A DNA stretch of 64,000 bases from Anarhynchus alexandrinus (lineage: Eukaryota > Chordata > Aves > Charadriiformes > Charadriidae): the NCBI GenBank assembly GCA_008711295.1, contig VUYV01000004.1:3879129-3943128 (forward strand), written 5' to 3'. A program made the translations under genes and the position numbers. Under the pieces are notes generated by a model. It had not been told where the DNA came from and searched no databases. It saw only the letters and a program-made list of their open reading frames with translations. Below are positions 14,601-29,600 of the stretch, in pieces; the stretch's first letter is position 1, and each line of letters opens with the position of its first letter.

Positions 14601-17600
14601 GAAGAATTCAAAAGAAAATTGAAACTTTAAGCTATCATGTCTAATACTCTGTCTGGGACCCGGTTATTAAATTCCATAAGATGATTAAAGCCCAAACCTT
14701 CACATTTTATTAAATCATACAAGAATTAACAGACAATCATTTAATATTTAAAGGGATGAGGTTTTACTATATTCAGAACTGTTGGCAAGAAAACCCCCGC
14801 CTCCTCTCCAGCTCCTGGCCCGGAAAGCTGTGCTGAAGTGGCACTATAGGATATCCCGGTGCTGGGGGCCCGAGACACGCAGCCCCCCGACAGCAGGACC
14901 GTAACTGTCTGCCTTTGTGTAATTCCTGTGCAGTCCCATAAAGCACTCCTCCGCCTCCCAGGTTGCAGCACACTGGAACTGTCAAAACCCATCTGGAAAC
15001 ACAGTCTACTTTAAACACAGAAATCTTGTAGAGCTATTACATATTTATGTTAGAGTAAGTCTTGGTTGGGCATCTGAGTGGGATCTCAACTTGCTTCTGT
15101 CTATTAATAACTGTCTCTCGCTGCTGTGCGTGATGCTCTAGATAACTAATTCATAGAATCATAGAACAGTTTAGGTTGGAAGGGACACCTCCCACCAGCC
15201 CAGGTTGCTCCAAGCCCCGTCCAGCCTGGCCTTGAACACCTCCAGGGATGGGGCAGCCACAGCTTCTCTGGGCAACCTGGGCCAGTGCCTCACCACTCTC
15301 ACAGGAAAGAATTCCTTCCTAATATCTAATCTAAATGTCCCCTCTTCCAGTTTGAAGCTATTACCCCTCATCCTGTCACGTCACATGCCTTTGTAAGAAG
15401 TCTCTCCCCATCTTTCCTGTAGGCCCCTTCAGATACTGGGATGGCATATAAGGTCTCCCCGGAGCCTTCTCTTCTCCAGGCTGAACAACCCCAACTCTCT
15501 CAGCCTGTCCTTGCAGCAGAGGTGCTCCAGCCCTCTGAGCATCTTTGTGGCCTTTTCTGAACCCAAAATGTCGCCATGTCTGTCCTCTCGCCTGCTAGTC
15601 ATGCACCCCTGTGAGAAACTCAACTGCATTTTCCAGATTGTTTTGAATCCTTAAACAAGGTGCACTTACCTGGGGGAAAGTGGTTAAAATAAACCTGATA
15701 CTGCTCCACAGGATATCACCGCTTGAATAGCAAGAGACAGAAATTACATAAACGAAAACCAGGCTGAAAAAGGACTATGATTCTCAACGAGATTAGCACT
15801 AACTCGGTTTAACTGTTAAACTAGTGTTTTATTGAAAAGTCATTTTGTTTGTCTGACATTAATTGATTAAAGCATGTTGTATTACACAGCTGCAGGAGGA
15901 TGCTGAGTTAGGCTTAGTTCTAAAATTACTCTGAGCTGTTCTGTTGCCCACGCAAAACGTAGCCGAACTTGCAGGGTTTACTGGAAGACGCACTTTTGTT
16001 ACTAATATTGGCACCGACTTTGCCTTTTTGCAGGCTGCCCACTGGTGATTTGTGTGATTTCTGCAACGTCGTCCCTCGACAGCTATGGAGAAAGTGGCAA
16101 GTGAGTACGAAAATGTCTTCGCTCAGATGCAACATGGATGAGAAATATAATGGGCAGAAAAACTCGTAGATCTGCTAAGAGGGCTGTAGTTCTGCAAGAT
16201 CCTGCTGAGGAGTAGGGCAGATAGCCTGAAAAAACACGATTGCTGTGTAGGCATGTTCTTAGACCCAGGAGCCGCAGGTTTGCTTTTCTCTGCTGAGATA
16301 ATGCCCAAAAAGCTCCTGAGATGTTTTGCCTATTTTTCCCTTCTGCTGCAGAGGCATAAGGCCTCCTGCAGTGAGCTCCCTGCTTCCCCCACGCACAGAG
16401 CAAGCGCGGGCTGAAGCATTTCTGACAAGGTGAGAATAATCTTTGATTAAAGACATTTAATCTTTTGCGGAAAACTACAGTTAAACATCTGAAGACCTAG
16501 AATGGATATCGTTAAAAATTTTTAAAACTAAGTTCCTTTCTAATTTGGAAAAAGAAAAGCAAATTTATCTGAGCAAACACCGTGGGTTTCAATCCTACCA
16601 TAATGTAAGCAGAAGATTTGGAGGAAGGGTTATTTTTTTGCGTGTGGTGAGCTAGTTTATATCGTCACCGCTGCAGGAAAGAGGCGTGAAGCTGACAGCG
16701 TGTCTCCCAGCCTCCTCACCCCCAGCCGGGCAAGGCAGGGAGGGCTTCAATTTGTCTCTTGCTACAACGAGAGTGCTCCCAGCACTGAAATGACTGCCTG
16801 TGATACAGGATACCAGAACGACAAATAGCAAATAAAACCTTTCCTTTCTTCCCATCTTTCCGCCCCTAATGCTGTTTGATGGCGTGCTGGGGCAGATAGC
16901 TGTCACTGGCTCTCTGCAAGATACAAATCAAAATGAGATCCTGCCTCAGATTCCCTGCGTGCGAGAGGAAAAGGAGCTGCGTATTGATGCTCTGTTGTGT
17001 CTCTTGCTTTTAAAATTCATCAGTCTTTTCGCACTCTCTTCTAGTCTCTTTTTTAATTAAGAACATTACTAATTAAATGACCGTGTGCTTCATCTAAAAT
17101 CATTCTGATTTTTCCCTGCAGCTGCTGGCTTTCACTAGAGAATGGAGCAATCTGGGCTTTTGTGGCACCGGCGTTGTTTGTAATTCTGGTAGGTGAACCC
17201 ACGGCTGCTGCTGTTTTCTTGTCGCACATCTGTGTCGGCCACACGGCAGAGCTGGCTGAAGGGCTGATGCCAGACCTTGTGCCAGGCCAGTGAACCAACC
17301 GAGATGAAGGGTCCAGAATTATTTTGTTCCTCCTCTGATTTCTGTGTTTTACATGGTTGTGTATTAGTTTATGCATATTAATTCTCACACCATTCATTTC
17401 ACTATTCCAAGGCAAAAATACAACCTAAAATCCTGGGAGAGCCCTCTCCTGAAACAGCCCTCTTGGGGCCATTAATAACTGCGTCAAATTGAGTAATTTG
17501 GGAAGTTTTACTAATTCTCAGAAAGATCCCCCAAAAGAACAAACTGTGGTTTGTGTTTCATATACACCAGTAAAAGTTGAAAGGCTGATTCCACCCCACT

Positions 17601-20600
17601 GGTACGTGAAGCTTTTGCTTGTAGAGAGCTCACTTTTCCCGGTGAAGCTGAGTGCCCTCAGTGAAGATGATCACGGCAGAGTTTGCAAGCAGTCAGCAGC
17701 TAGCGGGAATGGGCTGCAGCGACGGCGTGAGCTGTCACCCTCTGGGTGAGCTCTGGGGGAGGTGACAAGCTGCGCCTGCCTTCTCACAGGGATAAGGAAT
17801 TTGTGCTCTTCCCTTGGTTTTGGAATTTGATGTCAGGTACGGCAGTTTGTCCGTCTGACCGAGGCAGGGCTGTTAAGGGGAGCTTGCTGGGGTTCAGGTG
17901 GCTGCCGCAGACACCTCTGCCAGCTGTAATGATCATCATCTTTCCAGGGGAGCGTGCAGGATCACGGCTCTGATGCTGATACACAAATGCTCTGCAGCAG
18001 TTTAATTATGCCCACACATTAAATTCCAGTGAGTTGTAGCTTAATCACTGTGATTACTTAAGTATTCAGGGCTGTTTGCAGGGATTAAGTGGGAGATTAT
18101 TCCTCTTCAGCACTGTTTCCAATACTTCAATTGATCAGGTTATCTACAATTTTTGCTGCAGGTTATAATGTCAGAGTGAGAGTATGAACATGGGAATAGA
18201 CTCACTGATTAGTGAAATCAGGTTGTCTTTAAAGCTTTGCTTAGATTTTAAATGCGTGAGCCCAAATCTAGACCGGAGTCTGCCATGCTGTGGTGTTTAA
18301 GGAGGGTCAGGTAAAACAAGATCCTGACTACTTGCATGGAGGAGCATCACAAGGAGCCGCTGACTGTACCTTGTACTTCCCTAAGACAGCTAGGATTTCC
18401 ATGGGAAGCACAAAGAAACTTCCCCAAATTTCATCACACAGAAAAACCCCCACAAATCCTGCTTATAAAGGAAGGAAGGCGAGCTATGTGTATAGAACCA
18501 CTAATGTTTAGCGTCGCATACCTCTATAACTATTTGGGAAGCAGAAGGTGGCTCCTTGGCTGACCTTTTCCATCACAGGCAATTTTACACTGCAGCTGAG
18601 TGGACATCCTCCCATTTGCCTGAGAGACAGTGAAATCAGCACCGATTACAGGCAGCGCAGCCCAGCCCAGCCCAGCATCTTCCACCCAAGATACAGCCTC
18701 GAAAAACTAGGCTAGATAAACATATATTAAGAAAGCAGTGAAACTAGTTGCTATATTGATGTGGCAGAAATTGCCTCATGTTAGCATTTTAATCAAATTA
18801 TTAATGGCAACACTGGAAAGTCCCTGTGCAGTAAGGGCAGAATTTCTTTTACCCAAGTGAAAGTATATGCTCTCGACTTTGTTCCAACAAACTTAATTTC
18901 TTGTTGGCCTGTACCTTGGAGCTTCTGTATGTGAGTTTATATTCAAAGATATGTAGATATTGATGACTGGAGAGCTATTAAAATAATCTAATATTCAAAT
19001 GTCTCCTTCTCACGTTAGCTCTTGCTTTCTGGCCGTTGTTCAGCAGCAAAGGAGGAAATGAGATGCAACCAGTAAAATCAAATCTTTCCCAGCTGCTGTC
19101 CAAAGATGGTGTTAATTAAAACATGCCAGATAGTGAAGTGCTTACTTACCTGAGTGAGCACAGCCTTCAACAATTTGCATGCGTAGCTGCTTGCCAATGA
19201 AAGTAAGGGTTTAACTGTCTGGCGCTCACTTATGATATATAATATTTGTGCAGCTCAAGTTATATTCTTGTAGGGATACAAGTATTTTGAGAAAGAGAAA
19301 AAAATGTGCTCACGAGGTTGATCCACGTAGAGCAATTTGTTAAATAGTCTAAACCCAGCTCAGCCCAAAATAGCAGCAAGCTAGCTGACAAATTATTCTC
19401 TCTGGGCATTGAATATGCTAGCTGAAAAATGTGTTAGTGCCTATAGGGAAATAACAAGGCTAAACACTATTTTGTGTGCGCGTGCGTGCCTGTGCTCTTT
19501 AAATAACAAATTAGCCACTAGTTGCATGAACTAGTGTTTAGCTCTGAACATACATCTCAAAAAGCAGTTTTTGACTGCTTCCATCCACAGTTTCTCTCTG
19601 CCAAGAAAAAGGATTATGCTGTGAAGAAAACAGGGGGACTGCTCTTTTCAACTCCCACTCCCTAGAGACGAGGCAGACACAGTCTGCTTTTGTCCTGCCA
19701 CAGCCTCGCAGGCAATATCGACATCACGGAGCCTTAAAACAGAATGATGTGGTGGGAGTGTGACTGGGAAAAAATACTCACACATGCTTTTAGAGGGAGT
19801 AATTCACAGAACCTCCCAGCCCTATATGGATTCCCATACCCAAAGTGCTCTTTTCTTGGGATTTGAGTCAAGGGATGCGATGAAAGAAGTAGTTCCTGCT
19901 ACATGTAGATATTTGGCTTCTACCTGCATGTTAAAGCTTAGAGATCACTCTCCCCCACCTCGCAAATCACCAAGCCTCTATAGCATCCTCTTAAGGCAGC
20001 TTTGCAAATAAAAAAGTTGCAATTAATTTGAAAACCAAACTAATGTCAGCCAAAGTGGGCCTGGGACGTCTTCAAAGGAAGAAAAAAACTTGATGAAGCA
20101 CCTGATTTTTTGGAACAAGACACTAAACTTTTGGCAGAAGGCTTTGTTTGTTATCAGCCATCTGCTGCCTTGGTGTGTTTCCATAGATATGGCAGAATTA
20201 AGGAAATTCTGCAGAAAGCATCTGTGTACATGGAGCCGTGGGTGTGCTGCAGACAGGGAGCAATCCACTGGGGGGCAGATACTGGGCTGTGGTGGCAAGT
20301 CCTTTCTATTGTTTTCCCTGTAAGTAGTTATTTTCCTGATGTTTTTTTACAAGCCTTTCAGATAAACAACATTTTTATGGAGCTAAATGATTTTCATTAG
20401 CATATTGCTAACAGTTTGTGCTGTGGGGACATCAGCTTTGTAACCAGTGTCTTCAGATTGTACTCTGGAACTTGGGTGCCAGGCTGAGATTGCCATCACT
20501 GTCTTCACTTGGTGCTTGCCTATGAATATTCAATATATAAATAATATTCTCTTCCGTATACCTGCTGATCGTACGTGATTTAGTTGTGTTGCCTCATTGT

Positions 20601-23600
20601 ATTTATTGATACCTCTTTGTACCAGTGCAGAATTAGCATCATTTCTGTATGTTGAATAGTATCCTACTCTGCAGGCAGGCCCACTGATTGAAAAGGGACA
20701 ATTTGTGTCCCTTATTAGACATCGTTCTTCATGGGAAAAGGTGACAGAATGGGACCCATAGCATTTAAAGGCCCTGAAACAGATTCCTCAGAGTCATTGA
20801 GACCAAGTACATGCTTAAGTGCTGTGGTGGATTAGAGCACAAATGAACAGACCACAGCTGCTAAGCTTCTCATTTTTTCTTGTTAGCACTCAGTTATGAG
20901 CACTTTTACCGTTTTAAAATTAAATTCCTTCATTATTTTAAAATTAAATTTCTTCTCGCTTTATCAACAGGAGAGCATGCGACATTTTTTCAAACAAGGA
21001 GACAGACTGTAAGAAATTAAAAGTTAAGGATTACTATTAGAAAAGAGTAGAAGTCAGGGATCTGTTACACCTTTTATTTATTATTTATTTTCTTTCCAGC
21101 CTCAAAGTTTTGCTCTGATATTCAGCTCTGACCGGTGTGATACTACATGCATTAATACGAAGTCATGTACCCACAAGTCTAAAATAACTCAATTTAGCCT
21201 ATTCCAACTGTAGTTGCTCTGGGACAGCTAAGAGTGGAATCAGGCTTTCCAAAATCATTCTCCTGGATTTCAATATCGATCTAATTTAATCGACTGGCTG
21301 TGTTTGGAAATGCGTAATACCCAGTAATGATTTTGGATGTGACCTAGCAGTGGGCTGCATCTGCACCAACGTGCAGCGGTGCTGTGCTACTAACGGTGTC
21401 GGAAGGATCAAACTAACTCGCACCGTGAGATTGGAAGAGTTGGCTATAACTCCCTGTACCATTGCCTGAAACTGAAGTGGAGACTAAAATAGTTTGTGGT
21501 TTTAGAGGAAAGCTGGTCAATGGATTTAATTAAGGCAATATGTTTTATACATTTTTTTTTAGTTCCTCTGTGCTGCCAAGCCTTTTCTTGGCTGGGATGC
21601 AACACACCACATCAGAGGGTTTTACACATGGGATTTCTGCACTGCTCTAGAGAAGAAGCAAAAATCTCATGAGACTTGGAGGAAAACTAGGTGAAACCCC
21701 TGCAAAAACACCTAAGTGAGGGAAGGAATTTGTCCCACTGGATCTGGTCTGACAAATTTTTGATGAGATATTGAAAGAGATTTTTACTCATTTAACTCTC
21801 TTCCTGATCTGACAATTTTTAGTCAGATGAAGTTGTCACTAGAGTGAGCCAGAGCTCCCTGATGTCATTGGGAACTTTCCATGGGCTCTGGTGGGCTTTG
21901 GATCAAGCCTACAATAATGGGAACTGGCAGCTCCTGCTGATTTCACAGAGACTTGCGAGTGCCTGGGGTTGGACAAGCTGCCTTGAAAGCAGTCCTGTGA
22001 GTGAGGAAACAAGCGCTGACGTTATTAGCTATATTCTTTTGAAAAGTAGAGTGTGGCCAGTACCTGCAAGCAAAAATATTCTAAGTTCCTGTGTAATTTT
22101 AAGGCTAAATAACTCCAACTGTCAGGTAATCTGGCCTTTAAGAAAAGTGAAAAATAGGAACATGGATATAGTTCCTAAATGTTTATTCTCCTAGTTTGAA
22201 CATTCTGATATAGGTTAAAGCATAATGAGTGTTTCATCAACTAAGCATTGTCCTAATCAGATCATTGGCAAAGTATTTACATCAGATGCCAAAAAAAAAA
22301 ATCACTGGAGGAACAATTCAGTGGTTGTATTTTGGTTTCCCGTTATAAGGGCAGTGGAAATACCTGCATGCTTTACTTACTGAAATATCAGCAAAGGAAG
22401 ACATTTGTAGCTAATCTGTTTATTTAGGCTGGATGACATTACTCTTAATTTCTCAAAATACCTAAACAAAAATTTTCAAGTCGTTCAGAAATTTAAATAC
22501 AGAACTTTGGGACTTGAGTATAATGGTTTGTTGCTAATTTTACAAATACCTTGGTTTTCAGCAGCAGTGAGATCGCAGTGTTTCCTGCTCACCTTTTAAA
22601 CATATTACTAATGCACTCTGGAAAGGATATAGTCACACTGACTGCACAAGAGGAGAAGCTCAAGGCCTTTTAAATTTTCTACTTTAGACCATTCAAAATA
22701 CCTAGGAAATTAATTTCCAATTTAATTTGTTTTATATAAAGAAATTAAAATTCAGCCAGAAATGCTGAGCAGTTTGTGCTTTAGAAAGCCATCTAATTTG
22801 TCTCCTTTGAGATTATCTTGCTTTTGCTGTTTTCATGACCAGATCTTAGGGTTCATACCCAGTTTGAGTGAGAGTTTGCAAGATTCCGAGTATTCAGTTG
22901 TTGGTGCTTATCATTCATAACTTTCACTGACTTTTGAAAGATGTAGGAAATTCAGAATTTGAAGAATGAGGTTTCTTCTTTTTTTTTTTTCTTACTGGAT
23001 TTTTTTGAGGAGTATTTGAATATACACTAGGCATATTTTTTAAAATGACATGCAGAAAGCAAAATCTAGGAGAGTCTAAAGAGAACTTGGAATGGAAGAA
23101 AGCGTTAGGGTTAAGCACTTGTGAGGCTGGCAGGAGTGTGCTGTTGTCTGCAGTCATCAGAAAAAGGGATCGTGGAGCAACTGTGCCCGGAGGAACTCGA
23201 GCTGTCAGTGAGACGTCCATAAGGAAGCGTCAAAAGGGGAGACTGATATTTTGCATAACAGACCAAAAATAGCTGCTGAAAGATAATGTGTCAGGAAAGA
23301 AATTAAGGGTACTGAGAGGTATTTTCTGTGCAATTCACATGAAACACTGGAGCAATGATGATGATCATTTGGTGGACATGCAGCAGAAAATTGGAGAGTT
23401 TGGAGGAGAAAGAGAAGAGAGAAAGAAGAGAAAGTGTAACTTGTTCACGTTCATTGCTGCTTCAGTCAATGTGCATATTTAGCATATAAGTGGGTTTCTC
23501 AAAGAATTTATAAAAGATGTTTACAGAATATGATTTGGTGGGAATAGGGAAAATGATCCCAAGACCATTGAATTTCACCTCTTATTCATCTCCGTAAAGC

Positions 23601-26600
23601 TGACTGAACAACAAGTACACTTGTAATTCAAAAGCAGTCGGGTTCCACAGGGTATTCTTTGGACGGGCTAAAGAGCCGTGGCAGAAATGAACTATCACAG
23701 CTATGCTCCTACTTTACACCAGGTGATGATCTGCCCTTAAAAATCTAAAATTAAAAGAGTGGTCAGAAGATTTGAAAAAATACCAAGGCAATTATTATCA
23801 TCAAACTTGAACATTTTTTAATTCATCCTCTCATCCTCAGAATTAGAATATTTATGTCAAAATAGAGTATGATTTTTGAATTTTAACTGAGCAACAGCAC
23901 TATTTTGAAGTCTTTTCTTTCTTTTTGTTCTATAGTTCAGGATAGTTTTATTCTACCCTTGTTCTTAACTTGATGCTAACTATCAGCTTTGTAGCTGATG
24001 TGTAACTTCGGACAGAAAGGGGGAAATACATCTCTCACCTTCGCATTCTCTCCTCCTTTTTTCTCTTTAAACCCAAGGTCTTTGCACAGCAGGACAGCCT
24101 TTGCCACATTTCTTTTAAGTGATAAAGATTTGCTTCTTTCTTCACCTGTGACTCCAGAGCAAACTCTCTTTTGTTAGATATTTTCAGTGTTAGTCTTTTC
24201 AAGATTTCCTACTTTTCTGGTGGGAGTTCTTTTCATTTTATTGATGTTTCTGCTGGGCCTGACACACAAAAAAGCAGGGCTTCTGAAGAGCAGAGTTCAG
24301 GTTTAACATATTTTCCTCATTGCCGTTTTAAAATAATCTTGTGCTTAAATTGCAAGCAGACTTTGGTAAGAAACAGGAATTGTACACTGAGAATTCTAGC
24401 GAGAAAGGTGCTTTCTGAAGTCTGTGCACATACAAACACAAAACCAAAAAGCGTGCAGACACGTGCCGCTGTTCACTGAAGTTCTTGTCTAATCTGTCAG
24501 CTGGTTATAGTAGGTTATTAGTGCATTTATTTGTACAGTAGGGATCCTGAGCCCTTCTTTAGCTGTGAAGCAATGTACTAATCCAGCCTTATCCTAAACA
24601 GGCAAGGACTGTTCCTGATAGAAAGAAATCAAAGGGAGAACTACCCACTGTGGGGAGAGGGAAATCCATTGACAAGGGTCGAACTATACCATTCCAAAAT
24701 TGGAAACCTCTTTTGCCAAATAAAGACAACATGCAAAGTTCCTATTTTCTGTTGTATCTCTACAATACACTCCGAGGGCAGTTGGTACCTCTGACACAGT
24801 CCGTACTTACTCTTCTGACCAAGTTCTGTTCCTTCTCCAGGTCAATATTGGTATTCTCATTGCTGTCACAAGAGTTATCTCAAGAATCAGTGCAGACAAC
24901 TATAAGGTCCATGGAGATGCCAATGCTTTCAAGTAAGTTTTTCTCATTCAAATTATATTATAACAAGTTAATAATCTCATGCTAGCAATGTTGTATCATG
25001 TTACATGTATCATGGACATCTCCCAGAACGCTGGTGTTATTCCTCTTTAGTAAAAAGCAAATAATGTTAAAAGTAGCATATCATTCTCTTGAATGTAGCC
25101 AGTTAACCTATATTTTATGAAAGCTGAATGCTACATAGGATGAAACCTATGGTTCAGCATGAACTAAAGTGTTTTCCTGCTTATTAGAGTCTCCAGCATT
25201 TGCTGATTCATGATTTTCCCTTTTATTAACGGAGACTTTCCTCTTCCTGCTATATCCAAAGATAAATCTCACAGAGCATCATTAATCTATCCTGGGGTTT
25301 TGCAACTATTCTGCTCCTTCAGAGGATAAACCTTGCTTCTAGCCCAAGTTCAGCATAATATTTAGGCATATGCTTATATTTATAAGACTCTCTTGATACT
25401 GCAAAGCGCACAGACTTATGCTGGATTTAAATGTGTGCTTAAATTCAAGCGTGTCTTTATATCAGGGTGCCTTGAGCCTCTTGGGGTGGTTTTGAGAATG
25501 AATCATCTTTAAAATACTGCACTACCAAGGCTAGAGGGGAAATGTAAAGTAGACACATGGCTACATCCGAATATACAAGGACAAATTCTGATTTCTTAAA
25601 TCTACATGATTACATATGTGTAGCTAAGAAGATAACTTAATATACTGAGTTTAAAGTAAGATGCTGAATATTCCATTTGATATTTTGTATCTCCTAAAGA
25701 TGCTTTAATCCAAATTTAAAAGGACACTGCATAAAACTCAAGGAATATGTAACTTAAGTAGAAGAAAAATGTGATGATGGTTTGTGTTTAATGCTTCTGA
25801 GTCACAGGCTATTGTACGATAAGGATTTGGTGCCACTGCTCTGAAATGATATCATAAAGAATAATTTTTATGCTTGGATTACTCATGTAATTTTTAAAAT
25901 GGCATTAAGTTTTAAATATTGGTGACAGTTACCTAACTGAAGTTAGTTATTGTGTACTTATCCAACAGGAAAAGAAAAACAGTAAATAAGTCTACACAAA
26001 AATCTATAAGATAATGACATTGTAGTGAAATTAAAAGACTGGAAATTAAAATGGCTGTTTCAGGTTTGGCTGAGTCCCTGTAACCTTCAGAAATACAAAG
26101 GAAATATAGAACCTTACGAAGCAAATAACTGTATATTGTCAATGCCAATTTGTATAAACTATTAGAATCATGAAGAGAAAGGAACAACCTCCATAAACAG
26201 AAGAGGCGCTACACAGGTTGCTCTATGTACTTAGATAGCTCCTTACTTGTATTACGAAGAATTGATTCAATACACACTGTACACTGCACACTAATAGATA
26301 TTAATTTTTTCAAAAGAAAACTGGGTGTGTGTACATAAGTAAAACAATTTATGAATGGTTGGTCTAGGAATACAATGAAATCCATTTAATCAGGAGTATA
26401 TGTTCTTGGTTCAAATATTATCAGCCATAGATTTGGAATGGTGGAGCTCTGTACTAAAGATGTGACTTCTCCAAACACCCTGGCTCAGAGATGCTCCTTG
26501 TGCCAAGTAATTTTTAAAATACAGTTTTAGGATTTGACCTAACAAAAGTGATGGTGGTGTAGAAAAATGATAATCAGTGGGAAGATATATCTGGAAGCAT

Positions 26601-29600
26601 TCAATCATTAATTATTGGTTAAGCAGAAATATGCTCGGACAGAACAAAATAAAAAATTTCCTCATAAAATTAAATTAAGTCAATAAAATATAATTGAAGG
26701 TAAACAGAACATACAGAGTAGCTCTTTTTCTGTAGATACCATTACAAAAATGGATCCTCAGAAGAAATTTGAAATGATAAGGGCATAAATAGCTGTCCAA
26801 ATCAGACCTTAGAGAGTATTTATACTCTGATTCAACGCAGTCGTGAGCCATGATGAATTAGAGTTTCACGTACAGAGGATGTCATGGAGAAAGTAACTGT
26901 CCTATTGGAAAAAAGAGAAATACAAGGCCTTTGTTACACTGGATTTCTTTTTCTTGTCGTCAGTATTCCTTATGCAGGTGAGAAGTTTATATGCCTAGTG
27001 TGAAACCATTCTGTCCGTGGTACCGTTTTCCCAAAAATAAGAGAACAAAACAAGAAAGGGTTCTGACAGCTGTACGGGAAATGTTTTTCATAGTGAAAAA
27101 AACCCACATGCCTCCAACCACTAAAGGTTCTTAGATGTTGATTAGAGGTTGTTAACGTGTGAGAGGGGATAGGCACAGCAAAACGAATCAGTGGCAGAGA
27201 GCACAGAGAAATCAGACAAACGCAATAAGCTCTGTAGTTTCTGTCAAGCCACTGTCAGCAAGGGCTACAAGGTAGTTTTTGAATCAACAAGTTCACTTGG
27301 CTTAGGGAGGAATCACTGAAGAGCGCAAAACGCTCCGCGTAATGTGAGCCTTAAATAAAGGGCCTGTCAGGCATCCATCTGAATGGTGCTGTTCCCTTGG
27401 TATTAGCTATGGGGGAAATGGGAACATGTCAGAGAAAAACGTATCAAGCACTTCTTAGAAACACAGTTGAATTAAAATGACACAACATGATTTTGGTGAG
27501 ACAAGAAAGCACTTTGTCACCATGCTGCAGTTGTCCGCTGCAGTGAAGTGGTACCTAAGGCAGAAGTGGTTTTTTAGGGCTGTGTTCATGGTTTCAGAAA
27601 GCCAAAGACAGAAAACGAGAACTGCAGTGCAAGGAGCTGTGGAGGGGAAGCCTGCTCGATCCAATAAACTTGAGAAGGAAAAAAGGAGGGATTTCAGTGC
27701 TGCCTTTTCAAGCTGGAATGAAATTTAAGTGGAAAGCACAATGAGAAACAGTAAGTTGCTGTCTGCAACAATTTGGATGATAGCACTTAAACAGCGGGGT
27801 TTCGAAGTTTACAAGTGATAATGAACTGAAAGGCATAGCAAAACTGGCTGGAGAATGACAGAAGTGCCTGTGGCAGACGCGTGAGGGAGGTGTCAGCGCC
27901 AGCTTGCCTCTCCTTGGCAACTCAGGCCAATATTTCTACCTGCCTTGAAGCACCTCACACTGGCAGCTGCTGTTGAGTTCAAATACGAACGGCCGTTGTA
28001 GTCTGAAAATCCCAGCCTACAGGTCTTACAGCACAGGCTCGTCATCGGGCTCGCCTCTTGCCAGGCTTTGCTGCCAAAGGAAAAGCTTAATCATGCTGAC
28101 AAGGACTGGCTTCCATTTCTGCTGGCAGCCTGGATGGGAGCGCACCTGCCCAGGATTCATCTCCCCTGACTTTAGAATTCGGTAAAGCGGACACCTCCAC
28201 CGGGACTCCTGATCAGTGGAGAAGCGGGTGCTTCTACCACACAGTTGATCTCGTCTGTTAAGTGTTCATCTCACTTGCCTTTGCCCCATCCCTGGAGGCC
28301 TTCGAGGCCAGGCTGGATGGGGCTTTGAGCAACCTGGTCTGGTGGGAGGTGTCCCTGCCCATGGCAGGGGGGTTGGAACTCGATGGTCTTTAAGGTCCCT
28401 TCCAACCCAAACCATTCTATGATTCCATGAGAAGTTCTGATTTCTCCCCAGTGACTGTGAGGATAGCCTAGACTGCTCAGCTCATATTCAGATTCCATCT
28501 CTGTGCACGTCTCAGGCCAGGTGTGATAACTCACACCTCTGAGGCCATCAACCCATAGCTGAGCAGAGATTACCTTAAATTGTCAGAACAAAGATGCAGT
28601 TATGAGCCATGATGATATCAGTTAGAAAGGATATTTATTGTTAGAGAAGCACTAGTACTGGAGCGTACTTAGTTCCCCTAAAGATTAAGTTACTTGGCAA
28701 CATAGTGGATATTACCAACAAGGCTTGTTTCTCTTGGCAACAGACAGCAATAAACTGATGTAATTATTTAGAGTAATTGTTCCTGATTTTCCATATGGCA
28801 ACAGGTCCTCTCAAATGCTGACTCAAATGTGACTACAGAATATGCATCAGGGTGAGCCAGTGCTCCCCTCTGAAGGGAGCGTCCATCGAACTTCATGTTT
28901 AAAAGCCAAACTAGAAAAGAAAGTTGTGAACAAAATATGTTTTTTTATCATAAAATTAATTTATTATCTATCCTCCCCATTCACATTTCGCTCAGAATAA
29001 AGTGCTGGCCTGATCAACGTTATGGGCTGATCAACCTCTCCAGGTTCAGAGGTTGCTTGTCACAATGGAGGGATCAGACAGCATCTTGCTGAACATTTTA
29101 TTCTAGTTTCAGAGACACTGGTGTGGACGTGCCTTTGTTTTTTTAAAGTAAATAATAATAGTACCCCCAAAAGAAAATATAGGATAAATTGAAGAAGCAG
29201 CATAAAAGAGTAAGTTTATGTAATACATAAACCGCAACATACCCAATAATTGAAGGCAAAATTCACATAATTAATTAATGAGTATATGATCAGAAATGCT
29301 GATTAATGCATAATAGACTCTTGTGACAGTCTGAACAGTACGTATTTGGTCAGCTTAGGAATTTTTGTATGTGTGTGGAAATAATCACTTTTTTAGAGTC
29401 TGAAACTGCAAGAGCAGTTTACTGGTAAGAGCTGAGAAAAGAATTATTATCAGCTCCTATTTATTACTTTAATTTACTTAACATGCTTTTTGTATTGTTT
29501 TTGAAGCATATTGAACGCATGCATAGAATATGAGCTGTTTCACTTAGTTGTGAACCTTTTAGTAGGTGATTACCTATTGACTCTCAGCAAAATAATTCAG

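Larger units (their letters stand above)
9020..16033 (+). other. ADGRD1: ADGRD1 intron between TM3 and TM4 exons (7.0 kb)
   Basis: Contains an avian CR1 3' end near 15150-15565 in the minus orientation, an 11-base G run at 12257-12267, a T run near 10340-10353 and a locally GC-rich patch at about 14790-14960. The rest is AT-rich with nothing recognisable. Confidence 0.8.

Noticed and set aside
15205..15396. Open frames on both strands in the 15.2-15.6 kb stretch
   Set aside because: They are the CR1 LINE 3' end read in various frames, not a host gene.
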